Shown: positions 11,145 to 21,683 of the stretch, piece by piece
Layout of the letters: the number at the start of each line of letters is the position of its first letter
Numbering within the stretch: the stretch's first letter is position 1
Origin: Lingula anatina
Taxonomy: Eukaryota; Brachiopoda; Lingulata; Lingulida; Lingulidae
Assembly: GCF_001039355.2 (NCBI RefSeq)
Contig: NW_019774624.1
Coordinates: 288,206-347,314, forward strand
Length of the DNA stretch: 59,109 nucleotides
Reading direction: 5' to 3'
The notes under the pieces: generated by a model
Database searches by the model: none
The model's input: the letters and a program-made list of their open reading frames with translations, nothing else
Told to the model about the DNA's origin: nothing
Program-made: the position numbers and the translations under genes

Positions 11145-13561
11145 ATGCCGAGAATGTTCTTAACAGAGGTTTCCACGATGTCAGGAAAAGTCCACTTAAG
11201 GCTGTATCTGTGGTGTTTGGTGTCCATCATTGGCGGGTGCAAGGCACAATGGTGTCCTGAGCCTTGTCATTGTGATTTTACGTCCTTGTCCCAGGGACTT
11301 GTCAACTGCTCCTACAGCCCAATCCTTGCCCTTCCCTTGGATAAATCTTTGCCACTTAATACAACTGTACTGGATCTACGCTACACCGGTCTGTCTGAGA
11401 TCCCACGGCACGCATTTAGTCACCTGGAGAATCTAAAAATACTGTATGTCGGAGGCAACAACATAAAACACTTTCATGAGGATAGTTTTGCAGGTTTATG
11501 GAATTTGGAACACTTAGACTTGTCTCCACTTCATCTGGACACGAATTTCGACAATGAAACATTTCCCGTCAGCTTGTTCCACGATTTAGCGCAGTTAAAA
11601 GTTCTGATATTTGGGAAAATGAGCGTCACCATGGAGGTGCAAAATGGTTATTTAGACCAAACCTTAGCTCCCTTACATCGATTGCAACAGGTGTTTTTTC
11701 CGGGTCTACCACGGCGTAATTTGGTGCTTGGTCCCGGTTATAGAAATCTCACATCACTTAAAACAGTTGTGTTTCACGGACATGGATCTGAAGTACACCT
11801 AAGAAAGCATTCTTTTGCCATGGTAAAAAATTGTCCTATCGAACGACTAGCTTTTATACGATGCGGTCTTGACACCGTAGAATACGGCACAATGTCTTCA
11901 TTTCCACAATTNCTTGGTCCCGGTTACAGTAATCTCACATCACTTAAAACAGTTGTGTTTCACGGACATGGATCTGAAGTACACCTAAGAAAGCACTCTT
12001 TTGCCATGGTAAAAAATTGTCCTATCGAACGACTAGCTTTTATACGATGCGGTCTTGACACCGTAGAATACGGCACAATGTCTTCATTTCCACAATTGAA
12101 AACACTTGACATAGAAGAGGCATCCTTTATATCATTCAGAGAGGTTGAACATTTTATCTGTGACCTTAACAATACCTCGATTGAAGTACTCCGCATGAAC
12201 AACATATTCTCATGGGGAATGAGGAAACCCGAAGATAATCAGTGGATCGTGCGTGCTAAAACCTTTCATTGTTTGAAATCCAAAAAACTTAAGTCACTTG
12301 AATTACTTGGTGATAAAATATTAAAGATTGACGTTGAAATTTTACCTTTTCTGTCGCATTTAGTATATTTAGATTTGTCTGGTAACGACGTTTTAAAATT
12401 TTTAGAAAATGAGACACAATCACACGGTTGGAAACAAATACTTGCTTATTCACAAAAACTTTCAAACATAAGACTTTTCAGGATGGACTACAATGTTTAC
12501 CGCACGATAATGGTGAATGCCCAAGATGGCCCATCAAACTCCTTTTGGTATGGCCATCCAAAGCTACCTTTAGAACCAGCCAAAAATGTTAGTATATTGG
12601 ACAAAGTACATCAAGGTCCCATACAAAACTTTTCTGATGCTGAGAGTCCAATTTTGCATGTAGGATTGCCTGAAAATTTAGAATTCTGGTCCTCAAGCTG
12701 GTGGGCTTCGGGTGATAACAAACTTTTACAGTGTGATTTTTTACATGGGTCCATCTATTTCTTTCCCAACAAACTCAGATATCTCAAAATAGAGGACCAG
12801 AATTTGAATTTAAACAAATTTTGTCCCGTAATATATGGCTTAGATAGACTAGAATACCTGGATTTTTCTTATAATGGTGTTAACTTCCTTTCAAAAAAAT
12901 TTTTTGATAATTTCATCTCACTGAAATACTTGTATTTAAAAGAAAACAATTTAGGACCTTTGATAGCTACACGTGGTCTACATCCAATGCAACTCCCACA
13001 CTTAGAAATCCTTGATTTATCAGTGAACAAAATCAGCACGATACCAAAAGACTTTTTTGGCTATCTTGTATCCTTGAAACGGCTGGACATCAGCGACAAT
13101 CGAATATCAAAATTAACTTTTACCATGACAAACTTACTTTCCATAGAATACATAGATATCAGCACTAATCAACTAACTGACTTCTCGAGATCTGAGTTGG
13201 ACTACATTAGGAAAAAGAATGCCAGTAGTTTAGATGTAACTCTGAACATGAGTAACAATCCCATGGACTGCACCGTTTGCAACGGCATAGGATTTCTCCA
13301 CTTGATTATCCATTCCAACATGATGACAATATTCTCCAACGACTCCACTTGCTACGGGAATGGATCTAAAACAAGCTTAGAAAGTAGCCTGAGTAGACTT
13401 GAGGGGGAATGCGACAGCTCTCCACAAACTAACCAGAGCGACAGCTCTCCACGGACGATCATTTCATCAAACCATTGGCTTTCCTTTGGAGCATCTCTTG
13501 GTAGCATATCTGCTGTGGCCTGTGGTCTTATAGTAGCTTACATTTATCGTTGGAATATCAA
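11145..13561 (+). CDS. TLR: TLR-B exon 1: Toll-like receptor ectodomain and membrane segment
   Basis: This is a single large exon of a single-LRRCT (vertebrate-type) Toll-like receptor. From the N terminus it has a hydrophobic signal peptide (LRLYLWCLVSIIG), LRRNT with CPEPCHC, many LRRs (for example LPHLEILDLSVNKISTIP), and LRRCT NPMDCTVC with two further Cys. A membrane segment (SFGASLGSISAVACGLIVAYIY) follows, then a basic stop-transfer. The open frame extends up to 11088, but a TATA box at 11106 favours the ATG at 11145, 11154 or 11178. The exon ends AA|GTAAGT; reading on gives TAA at once. An N at 11912 splits a 62-codon in-frame repeat (11727-11911 against 11913-12098) that no sister copy has, so it is probably an assembly artefact and the true protein is near 911 residues. 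Ligand unknown. Confidence 0.9.
11912..11912. other. Single N inside TLR-B at an artificial-looking 186-bp repeat
   Basis: Bases 11727-11911 recur at 11913-12098 with three differences. TLR-C, D and E have this LRR segment once. The N plus the repeat suggest two overlapping allelic contigs that failed to merge. Confidence 0.75.
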
Positions 13562-13657
13562 GTAAGTTGACGTGTGAGTGTGTGCAAAAAAGTTTTATAT
13601 TGATTAAATACATAAAAAATGAGCACGAAATACAATTTTACACATGAAAACTATTGT

Positions 13658-13689
<32 letters not shown>

Positions 13690-13917
13690 GGTGTATTGTG
13701 CTCTTTTGTAAGGGTTACGAATGAATATAGAAAATATAGTTTTAACATTAATATTAAATCAAATGATTAAAAAGTATAGGGTAAGTCATCCATTTAACTT
13801 AACAAATGTATCATTCAAACGTGTATAAGCAGTATGGTATATCATTTAGTGTGGTATTTCAGTAAAACAATGTAATGCTGTAATGTACCTTTTTTATTTT
13901 TTCTTCCAATTTTATAG
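13562..13917 (+). other. TLR-B intron, phase 2
   Basis: A 356-bp intron runs from GTAAGT to TTTTATAG and separates the membrane segment from the TIR exon. It contains a (TAA)n microsatellite at about 13663-13688. TLR-C has a similar-sized intron (379 bp), while D and E have about 0.93-0.97 kb. Confidence 0.85.
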
Positions 13918-14422
13918 ATATCACTTCTTCCTTCTTCGCCGCCATTTTCGAAATAGAGGTGTCATTACTGCAACACCTGGTCACGTGTACGCCTCCTATG
14001 ACGACAACGATTATTACTGGGTGACGCACGTGCTGTTACGTCATCTAGAAAATGAGGATCAACTTGATGTCATTATAGATCAAAGAGATTTCATTGGTGG
14101 CGCTCCCCTTTCAGAGGCCATCGTAGAGGCCGTGGACCACAGCAGGAAAACAGTACTTGTTCTGTCTGAGAGCTACGTTCTCAATCCTTGGTGTGAGTTT
14201 GAGTTTCAGATGTCCCTTGCGCGTGGTTATCAATCAGTAATCCCGGTTATGTTTCAACCTGTGCCATTTGATGCTATGACGAAATCGCTGCGAAAGTACA
14301 TTAGGGCAAGAGGGTATATAAAGTGGACTGACAATCCAGAGGGACAACGTTTGTTTTGGAAACGCCTCTCTGACGCCATCTTCGATCAGAATAATAAGCT
14401 TGGGCAACCACAGGAAGATTAA
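13918..14422 (+). CDS. TLR: TLR-B exon 2: TIR signalling domain
   Basis: The exon begins in phase 2 (AA|A) with a basic juxtamembrane run (FFLLRRHFRNRG), then a cytoplasmic TIR domain. Box 1 is VYASYDDND, box 2 DQRDFIGGAPLSEAI, then TVLVLSESYVLNPWCEFEF, and box 3 LFWKRLSDAI. TIR domains recruit adaptors such as MyD88 by TIR-TIR contact. The BB-loop position that is Pro in most TLRs (RDxxPG) is Gly here. The domain ends with a short hydrophilic tail and TAA. It is nearly identical to the TIRs of C, D and E, although the ectodomains differ. Confidence 0.92.
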
Positions 14423-15290
14423 TTGACTGAAATCATGTAGCTGAAAATATACTATAATGATTGTTTTCTGGTACTGATTTCATTCTTCTCTTACAACAGA
14501 TAATAATAAAAAAATCTGCCTATTGTAAAAAAAAAAAAAACATTTATGACAAGGTTTTCATACTATTCAAGCTTTCTTTTACTGTGAAGTGGAGTTTTCA
14601 AATTTGTAATACCACAACGTCTTAGAAACTAGTTGGAGATCCAACCACGAACTCAAAGGGGCAATCTTTTCCTATCCTGTTCTTTAATATATGAATGCAA
14701 GTGTAATGTCACTACTGCCTCATGTCCCAAGCACAATCCAAACAATACTGGGCTATGTAAATACTTTAAAGGGTGTTTATATGATATATGTGCATAAGAT
14801 TTTTATCAATTTTTAAACTGTAAATAATGAACAAAAATGGAAGCAAGACATGAATGTCAAGGCAACAAACTTACAATATTTTCCTGTCAATGTTAAGGAG
14901 GAGGAAATAAAACGGTTCACCCACAAAGCAATACATAGAATTGTGGGAACAAAGAGCTTACTTTTTTATGTAAAATGCTAATAATTCATATTGTAGCTTT
15001 TATCATACAGGTTTTGCAACAAAGACCTATTCATTGATGGTGAAATAGTTGATCAATTGTGGATAGAAGTGAAACAATGGACACATCAGTAGGCCTCAAT
15101 TTTAAATAACCGGTAACCTTTTAAACTTTATTGTGGGAAGTAGTTACTATGTGTATAGTCTTCTGATTTTAACATAATATTAAGTCAGTTGTGAGAAGAA
15201 ATAAAACAAGATTCGCATCAAGCACTGTAATTATTTTTGTGCAGTAGAGTGTGGATGTGTGTGAAATTGAGTATATATATTTTTATTATA
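14423..15290 (+). other. TLR-B 3' flank, no further gene
   Basis: This is AT-rich sequence with a short poly-A at 14528. It probably contains the 3' untranslated region. No coding signal is seen on either strand. Confidence 0.5.
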
Positions 15291-15294
15291 TTAA

Positions 15295-15700
15295 CTGTAT
15301 TTCGTATTTGATGAGAAATAAATAGCACATTTATTCATAAAAGGAAAAATATTTAGTAGAAAAATAATGTTACACTTAAAATGCTGCTCTCTTTCAAGAG
15401 TCAATATATTTACGTTGTACCAACTTAACAAAGACTGTCCAATCATAAAGCTCGATGGGTGAAGAGGGAATTCCCCACAGCTGTTGGCGAACAAAAGATC
15501 TGTACACGCACGGGTTCTCCAAGTTTATTCAGCAGCACGAACAGGAGGAGAAAAAAAGCACACCTGGGGATTTGTTACAATTGTGTGACAGTATAAGTTA
15601 ATTTAAATACATGAATTCTGATATGTAGAAGCCTGTACTACCCGGTATATACCTTTTTGAGATGCCACTATCTCACTGTGCACTGATGCCAACTGAAACT
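15295..15700. repeat. Recurrent intergenic module M, copy 1 (CCAAT, kappaB-like, E-box)
   Basis: The module starts ATTTCGTATTTGATGAGAAATAAAT and has a highly similar core at 15430-15500. The core holds CCAAT at 15439-15443, GGGAATTCCC at 15466-15475 and CAGCTG at 15478-15483. Related cores lie at about 18150-18250, 20860-20935, 25495-25575, 26590-26665 and 32332-32407, and a truncated one starts at 31335. It sits between TLR units in every case. Either it is simply ancestral intergenic DNA copied with the units, or it is a shared control region. Confidence 0.75.
15466..15475. promoter_or_regulatory. kappaB-like palindrome GGGAATTCCC in module M
   Basis: This is a perfect match to the GGGRNNYYCC consensus of Rel/NF-kappaB sites. 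It is also intact at 18186-18195 and 20895-20904, present as GGGAATCCCC at 26627-26636 and 32369-32378, and degraded at 25532-25543. TLRs signal to NF-kappaB, so feedback is plausible, but this is inferred from motif and context only. Confidence 0.4.
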
Positions 15701-16149
15701 TGGAAGCTTCGGAAGCCTGTAAGGGTACATGTAACAAGACAAAAAAAAAAAAAAAAAGGCAAAACAAAACAGACGTATCGCATTGTTCATATTGACGGTG
15801 ACTGAAGGAAAAAAAAACCTTCTGCTGAACCTTGAGGGTAGGGGGTAGGGTAACGCTTTAGTAAGTTTGGTCAGACAAAGACTTATGCCCATGTGATAAT
15901 TTACACTTTATTTAGCCAATCTTTTGTTATAAAAACGCATGATAATATTTCAACAACGGGATAAATGCATTTTAATGAGGGTCAAGAGCAGTAAGTAAAT
16001 CGGAAATTTGAATACCGACGGAGCTATTAAAAATGAAAAATTATAATAATAACAATAAAATCCTGTTTAAGATTAAGATAGATTAAGATTTAATATTAAG
16101 ATAGTTTAAGATGTAAAAATAAAGTGTTCACTAACATAGTGTATTAAAA

Positions 16150-16585
16150 AATCTCTTGGGTTCGGTGGAGTCACACACACCCTCCCGACTGATTGATTTT
16201 GTATTTTGTAAGAGTTCCTTATTTTATTTCACCCTTTCTTTATTTTCTTCAATGCGATATGTATTCAGCAAATCTTTAAAAGCGCCATTTTGCAGAATAA
16301 TAGAGGCCTGGTGTACGATTACAGTGGGGTTCTTACTTGTGGTTGTGAACACAAACCAGCGCAAGGTACACACAGAGTTCTTTTTACAGGCTATATGCTA
16401 TTTTAAACCCTTTACAGACCTTCTGAACTTTCTTTTAATACAAGTTAATGGTTTCTGCACAAAATCAGGAAGAAAAATATATTGGGGAAGTAACCAAGAG
16501 AAGGTACTTTATTTACTGAACTCCTCTTGTATAAACCAATCAAGGCCGATTTCAATAGCAAAGCGGAAGAGTAATACGATACATA
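16150..16585 (+). repeat. Promoter-side block of pseudogene P1, homologous to TLR-B and TLR-C upstream regions
   Basis: This is collinear with 10630-11065 and 21090-21515, including CATTTTGCAGAATAATA and GCGGAAGAGTAATACGATA. In TLR-B this block runs straight into the 5' end of the gene. Here about 1.2 kb of other DNA (16586-17775) separates it from P1. Confidence 0.65.
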
Positions 16586-16898
16586 AATAGGCGCCTACCA
16601 AGTTACACAAATATCCATATACAAGTAATTAAATATCTAGATGAACTTAAACACTTTGACCTTCTTTCAAACACGGTAACCGTGTAGAAAATGGCTTTTT
16701 GACACGTATGGCTTAAACAGAAAGTAGACAAAAACTTCATAAAATACTGAAGTGTAAGGCTTAGAGACAGTAGTATACAACTTTGGCATAGCAGGATATC
16801 ACAACAAAATTTGAGAACGTATAAAACTTTCAAAGTTTATTTTGAGAAAGAAAAATACCTTGGTATGATTCAAGATTCAAGATAAAGAGAAAAGTCGA

Positions 16899-17231
16899 AC
16901 CCTAACCAAATTTAGAATCAGTAGCCACAATTTGCAAATTGAAACAGGTGCAAAGGATAAACCCACACCAAATGAATAGAGAAAATGCCAAAATTGCCAC
17001 ACTGCAGTTATAGATAACGAAGAGCACCTTTTAATTACCTGCCCTCTGTAGAATCAAGGAGTTATAACAGCGCTCCTTGGTAGAATGAATACAGAAGGGC
17101 ACTCTTTCTAATAGAATAAAGCGGCCACACATCTAAACAACGAAGATAAATTCTCCATCATAATGAACAACCCAAAGGAGGAAGTGATAAGAGCTTTGGC
17201 CAAATTCCTTAACCTCGCTTTTAAGAAAAGA
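16899..17231 (+). pseudogene. LINE reverse-transcriptase C-terminal fragment, degraded
   Basis: Pieces of one protein are readable with stops and frame changes: LTKFRISSHNLQIETG, CQNCHTAVIDNEEHLLITC and EEVIRALAKFLNLAFKKR. The order (SHN-L-IE-G, then C-x2-C...E-HLL-C-P, then a helical end) is typical of the region after the reverse transcriptase in many LINE ORFs. It is part of the DNA that interrupts the upstream region of P1. Confidence 0.65.
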
Positions 17232-17380
17232 AACTGTGCTACATTATCCACTTTGCGTTTTTGGTTAATAATTGATGAATAATTACTAAAAATGTTAAGG
17301 TTTACCTCACACAGTAGAAAAAAAGGCTCGTGCATAATTTTTATCTATATCTTAGTCATGAGGCAATACTTGTAGTATGC

Positions 17381-17548
17381 CAGGGGCGGATTTAGGGCGT
17401 CTTCTGGGTCTTCCGGAAGACGGTCAGATTTTCAAGTTTACATTGACGGGTATCTAATTTTTTCTGTCGGAAGACGGTCAGAAATGGAGGATGGATCAAC
17501 AAAGATAATTTGGAAGACTGTCAGAAAATAACTCTGGATCCGCCCCTG
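17381..17548. mobile_element. Small non-autonomous DNA transposon with CAGGGGCGGAT ends
   Basis: Terminal inverted repeats CAGGGGCGGATTTAG and CTGGATCCGCCCCTG bound a 168-bp element containing internal CGGAAGACGGTCAGA repeats. The flanks (TAGTATGC and ATTATGGT) look like a decayed target duplication at best. The CAGGGGCGG terminus is common in hAT-like elements. A relative with the same ends lies at 38100-38485. Confidence 0.7.
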
Positions 17549-17795
17549 ATTATGGTGCTAGCTTACGATCAGTGCTGTGAGCAGCTGACTCGGCATTAAG
17601 ACGGCACCAGGCTTATGATTATGAAATACAGGGCATGTACGTGTAATATCGGTGCATTTCTATAAATTTAATTTTGGCGCTATTTATCTATGTATTATTA
17701 TTATTATTGTTATTATTATAATAACTTTATATCTGTACATTTTCACCAGCTCAGTATGAATAAATCATCAACGGAGTATAAAAGAATGTGCCTGC

Positions 17796-18143
17796 ATGAG
17801 TGGCAGTTCAGTAATTTTTGGGGTAGGATATGCAAATCATCCCCTTCTCGCAAAAAGGGAGCCCAGAATGCCGAGAATGTCGATAATGGAAATTTCCACA
17901 ATGCCAGGAAAAGGATACTGTATCTGTGGTGTTTGATGAATTTCATTGTAAGCATAAGAGGTTCAAGGCACAGAAGTGCCCAGCGCCATGTCATTGTGAT
18001 TTTCCGTCATTGTCAGAAGGAATTGCCAACTGCTCTTACAGCCCAATCCGTGCCTTGCCCCTGGATATACCTATTTCACGTAACACAACTGCCCTGGATC
18101 TACGGTACACGGGTCCGACTAAGATCCCACCCAACGCTACCAT
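17796..18143 (+). pseudogene. TLR pseudogene P1: N-terminal fragment with a frameshift
   Basis: The frame from the ATG at 17796 parallels the TLR-B leader (MSGSS..., MPRM, STMPGK, LYLWCLMN). It loses one T near 17962 (GGTTCAAGG where TLR-C has GGTTTCAAGG), then continues in another frame through LRRNT (CPAPCHCDF) and TTALDLRYTG. Homology ends at about 18143, where module M sequence begins. Everything from the second LRR to the TIR exon is missing. A TATAAAAG box remains at 17777-17784. Confidence 0.8.
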
Positions 18144-18450
18144 CGCAACAAAGACTGTCCAATCGTAAAGCTCGATGGGAGAACAGGGAATTCCCCATAG
18201 CTCTTGGCGAACAAAAGATTTGTACACGCACGGGTTCTCCGAGTTTATTCCATAACATGAACATTGGGGAGAAAAAAGCACTGAGGATTTATTACAATTG
18301 TATGACAGTACAATATATCTTAAATAATGAATTTTGACATGTAGAAGCCTATACAAATCTATACATTTTTATGAGATGTCACTCTTTTACTGTTGCCGAC
18401 TCTTAAACTTGGAAGCTTCGGAAGCGTGTAAGGGCCAACATTAAACTAAT
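18144..18450. repeat. Module M, copy 2, fused to the end of P1
   Basis: The module begins abruptly at AACAAAGACTGTCCAATC. It keeps GGGAATTCCC (18186-18195), but its E-box is changed (TAGCTC). The direct joint with TLR coding sequence shows a deletion endpoint. Confidence 0.7.
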
Positions 18451-18583
18451 GGCAAAACAACACACATACATGTACATGTAACACCCGAACACAAACGTTA
18501 CTGTCACAAGTGCATAAGGTCTAACTGTGGAAACGTTTTACTCACTTTGAAAACTCACACATCACTAGTTTTGTTGCCTACCA

Positions 18584-18585
<2 letters not shown>

Positions 18586-18636
<51 letters not shown>
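18586..18636. repeat. (AAT)n microsatellite
   Basis: About 17 trinucleotide units, followed by AAATAAATAAG. Confidence 0.9.
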
Positions 18637-18643
<7 letters not shown>

Positions 18644-18774
18644 AGTATGATAATCTTCTGCATATAGCAGTTAATTATTTGTTGAGCGACTTAAGTTTGC
18701 TTGACACTGAATATGAACAATAGGGATACACCATAATGACAGTAAGATTGGCATTACATAAAACTTTTTTCCAC

Positions 18775-19790
18775 TCATGTCAGTGTCTAGTCACAGTAAC
18801 GATGGTTGTTACGCCTGACCTTTTCTGGCTGCTACCAGGGCTCTCAAATGGCAGGGCATTCCTTGGGATAGGTTTTTAAAGTTCAATCTGGAATAACATT
18901 CCAGGCATTGGCCAAAATCTGTCCAATATGACCCAGTTTTGTTGTAGGACATGTAGGCCATTGATTCGGCAAGTAATGGCTGACCCACATATTGTGTATG
19001 TGGTTCAACTATGGCGATTTTGATGACCAAGATAGCTGTTCATTCCCTTGGTTCTGTAAGTAATCCGCTATTAAAAGTGATCTGCGTGAGCCGGCAATCT
19101 CACCGTGCAACCTAAAATTGTTCCCAAGTTGCCCCCTATCAAATGATAGCCAAGTGGTTCCCAGATTATTTCTTTATTTGATCTGGTTCAGGTTTTCGTC
19201 GATGACTACCATTGGTGTTTTGGCACCAATGTGGTATCCACTCCAAATACTGACGCTGTTAATGACCTTAGTCACTTAGGACGCGACACACGCTTTGTCG
19301 TTGGCCTCTTCTGGATGTCTGTAAACTCTGTTTTGGCTGTTGAGCGGTACAGGTGAAATCTGACCTCAGTAAAGAAAGCCACGAGATTTCAGTGTTCAAC
19401 CCAGAAACAGTCAAGGCCCCCAATTCATTAGAGAAACATACAACGATGTTTTGCTGTTAACAGTGGGTTCCTCGGAGGTCGTCTGGTATTCTAAACTGCT
19501 AAAACCAGTTTGGTGTTCGCTAAGGGCCTTGAAAAATGCGTTTTGGTGGCAATGTACCCTTCATTCTGAACGGACTGGGTGTTTTTGTTTAATTGCAACA
19601 GCATAACTCGAAAGACAGTGGGTCCTGTACCCTGGTGCTAAGATTTCAATACATTGGTTGTACATCAGTCTGGGCATTACTCTATAAAACTTTGCGGACC
19701 GTTTCGTTTGGCGCAATTATCTGTCTGGCTATGCCTGCCTTTTTCGCGCCATTCTGCCACAGATTAACAAATTTGTAAAGCACTACATAG
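18775..19790 (-). pseudogene. Degraded Tc1/mariner-like transposase remnant
   Basis: Minus-strand fragments in several frames resemble a Tc1-type transposase in the right order: RNPLLTAKHR, FFTEVRFHL, a VFGVD...P-HQW region, and finally LNHIHNMW with IGQILANAWNVIP and PRNALPF. Multiple stops and shifts show it is dead. It lies between module M copy 2 and pseudogene P2, enlarging this damaged part of the array. Terminal inverted repeats were not identified. Confidence 0.6.
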
Positions 19791-20192
19791 CTCATTTTAC
19801 ACACTGCAAACCCGACCACTTGCATGCAAAATTTCAAATTCTTCTATGCAGTAGTTGCCGACATATAGATACTTTTTTTGACAGAACCATGCTTTGCCAA
19901 AGCCATTTTTTACCTGCCCAAAGGAGCACTATCCAATTAAATCACTGCATATTACATAATGCAGCAGCGCAACAAACCTGGTATTCAGTTAATTGGTAGC
20001 GACACACCTGACTACACACTTCTACATTCACATATCTCATATGAGATCGTTTTTTTTTTTTTTTTTTTTTTTTTTGAAAAAAGAACGCATTTTCACCTAG
20101 GCATACCTTCGAAACCCGAAATATTCCATATTAAATGTCAAGTCTGTATATTGTTTGACAAACATGCCCTACTCGCAAATAGAGAGTCCACA

Positions 20193-20720
20193 ATGCGGAA
20201 AATGTCGATAATAGAAATTTCCACAATGCAAGGAAAGAGTTACTTTAGGCTGTATCTGTGGTGTTTGATGAATGTCATTGTTAGTGTTGGAGATATGAAG
20301 GCACAGAGGTGGCCGGCGCCATGTCATTGTGATTTTACGTCCTTGTCACAGAAAATTGTCAATTGCTCTTACAGCCCAATCCGTGCCCTGGATATACGTA
20401 TGCCACGTAATACAACTGTACTGGATCTACGCTACACCGGTCTGTCTGAGATCCCACCACGCGCATTGAGTCGACTCGAAAATCTGTATGCACTGTATTC
20501 AGGAGTCAACAGCATAAAACACTTTCATGAGGATAGTTTTGCAGCTTTATGGAATTTTGAGCACTTGGGTTTGTCTCCGCTTCTTTCAGACACGAATTAT
20601 AATTATGAAATATTCCCAGTGAGCTTGTTTCGTGATTTAACACAGCACAGATGCAAAAATGTTATGTAGACCAAACAAAAGCTCCCTTACATCGATTGTT
20701 ATAGGTGTTTTTTCCGAGTT
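20193..20720 (+). pseudogene. TLR pseudogene P2: N-terminal fragment
   Basis: The open frame starts MRKMSIIEISTMQGK and runs through signal peptide, LRRNT and about three LRRs to a stop at 20667-20669. The first LRRNT cysteine is Trp (RWPAPCHC), and three residues are missing at RALDI compared with RALPLDIPI in its sisters. After the stop a short remnant (GTAGACCAAAC...CATCGATTG) still matches the next LRR segment, then module M begins at about 20735. No membrane or TIR part exists. A long poly-T (about 20050-20075) lies upstream. Confidence 0.8.
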
Positions 20721-20734
20721 ACCAATACTGCATT

Positions 20735-21085
20735 TCGTATTTGATGAGAAATAAATATAATATTAATTCGAAAAAAAAAAATTAGTGGAAAATATCCCTG
20801 TACTAAATGAGTTTGCCTTCATTCAAGAGACAATATACTTACGTTGTATAACCTTAACAAAGACTGTCCAATCATAAAGTTCGATGGGTGAAAAGGGAAT
20901 TCCCCACAGCTGTTGGCAAACAAAAGATTTGTACAAGTCCAAGGAGAGAATTTGTTACAGTTTTGTGAAAGCATAAGTTATTTGAATTACATGAATTAAA
21001 AAATGTAGAAGTATATAGAAATAATTTTTTTGGTGAATTTGGGGTGAGAGGGGTTGAGAACATGTTAACGCTTAACATATCTTTT
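20735..21085. repeat. Module M, copy 3
   Basis: It starts with the ATTTCGTATTTGATGAGAAATAAAT end and carries CCAAT, GGGAATTCCC (20895-20904) and CAGCTG. It lies about 0.75 kb upstream of TLR-C and directly after P2. Confidence 0.75.
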
Positions 21086-21683
21086 CTCAAAAACCTCTTG
21101 CTGTGGTTGCAAGCGCACTCCCCCTCCTTCCTGCTGCATTCGCCATTTTGTTTGTTCTAAGGTTTCCTTATCTTTTTTTTCTCACATGCTTTACTTTGAT
21201 CAATGCGTTCTGATTTCAGCAAATGTTAAAAAACAACATTTTGCAAGATATTAAAGAGGAGCGGTGTTCCATACTCGTGGGATTGTGACTTGTGTTTGTG
21301 AACATAAACGAGCGCAATGTAAACACAGTGTTGATTCTACACACTAAACGTTTTTTATAAGTCTGTTGAAACCTATAGAAGTTTTCTTTTAATAAATGTC
21401 AACCGATCTCTGCAAAACCAGGAAGAAAAATATATTAGAGAAGTGGCCCAGAGAAAGCAATATATTTAGTGAACTGTTCGTGTATAAAGCAATCCTAGTC
21501 ACAATCAAAAAAGAAGAGTAATGCGATATGCTAGATAAGATGAATGTTCAGGTAGCCCATACATAAAAGCCTGTGAAAAGCCTGTCGCCATGATTTGGCC
21601 CCATCTTAAGAAGAAGAGAGTTTCATTGTATATTAAAAGAGAATGTGACTGAATGAGGGGCATTTTAGAAGTATTTTTTGTGC

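Noticed and set aside
5212-11490. Phage- or CRISPR-like arrangement of repeats
   Set aside because: The repeats are kilobase-scale direct copies of a eukaryotic gene flank; no short spaced repeats exist in the window.
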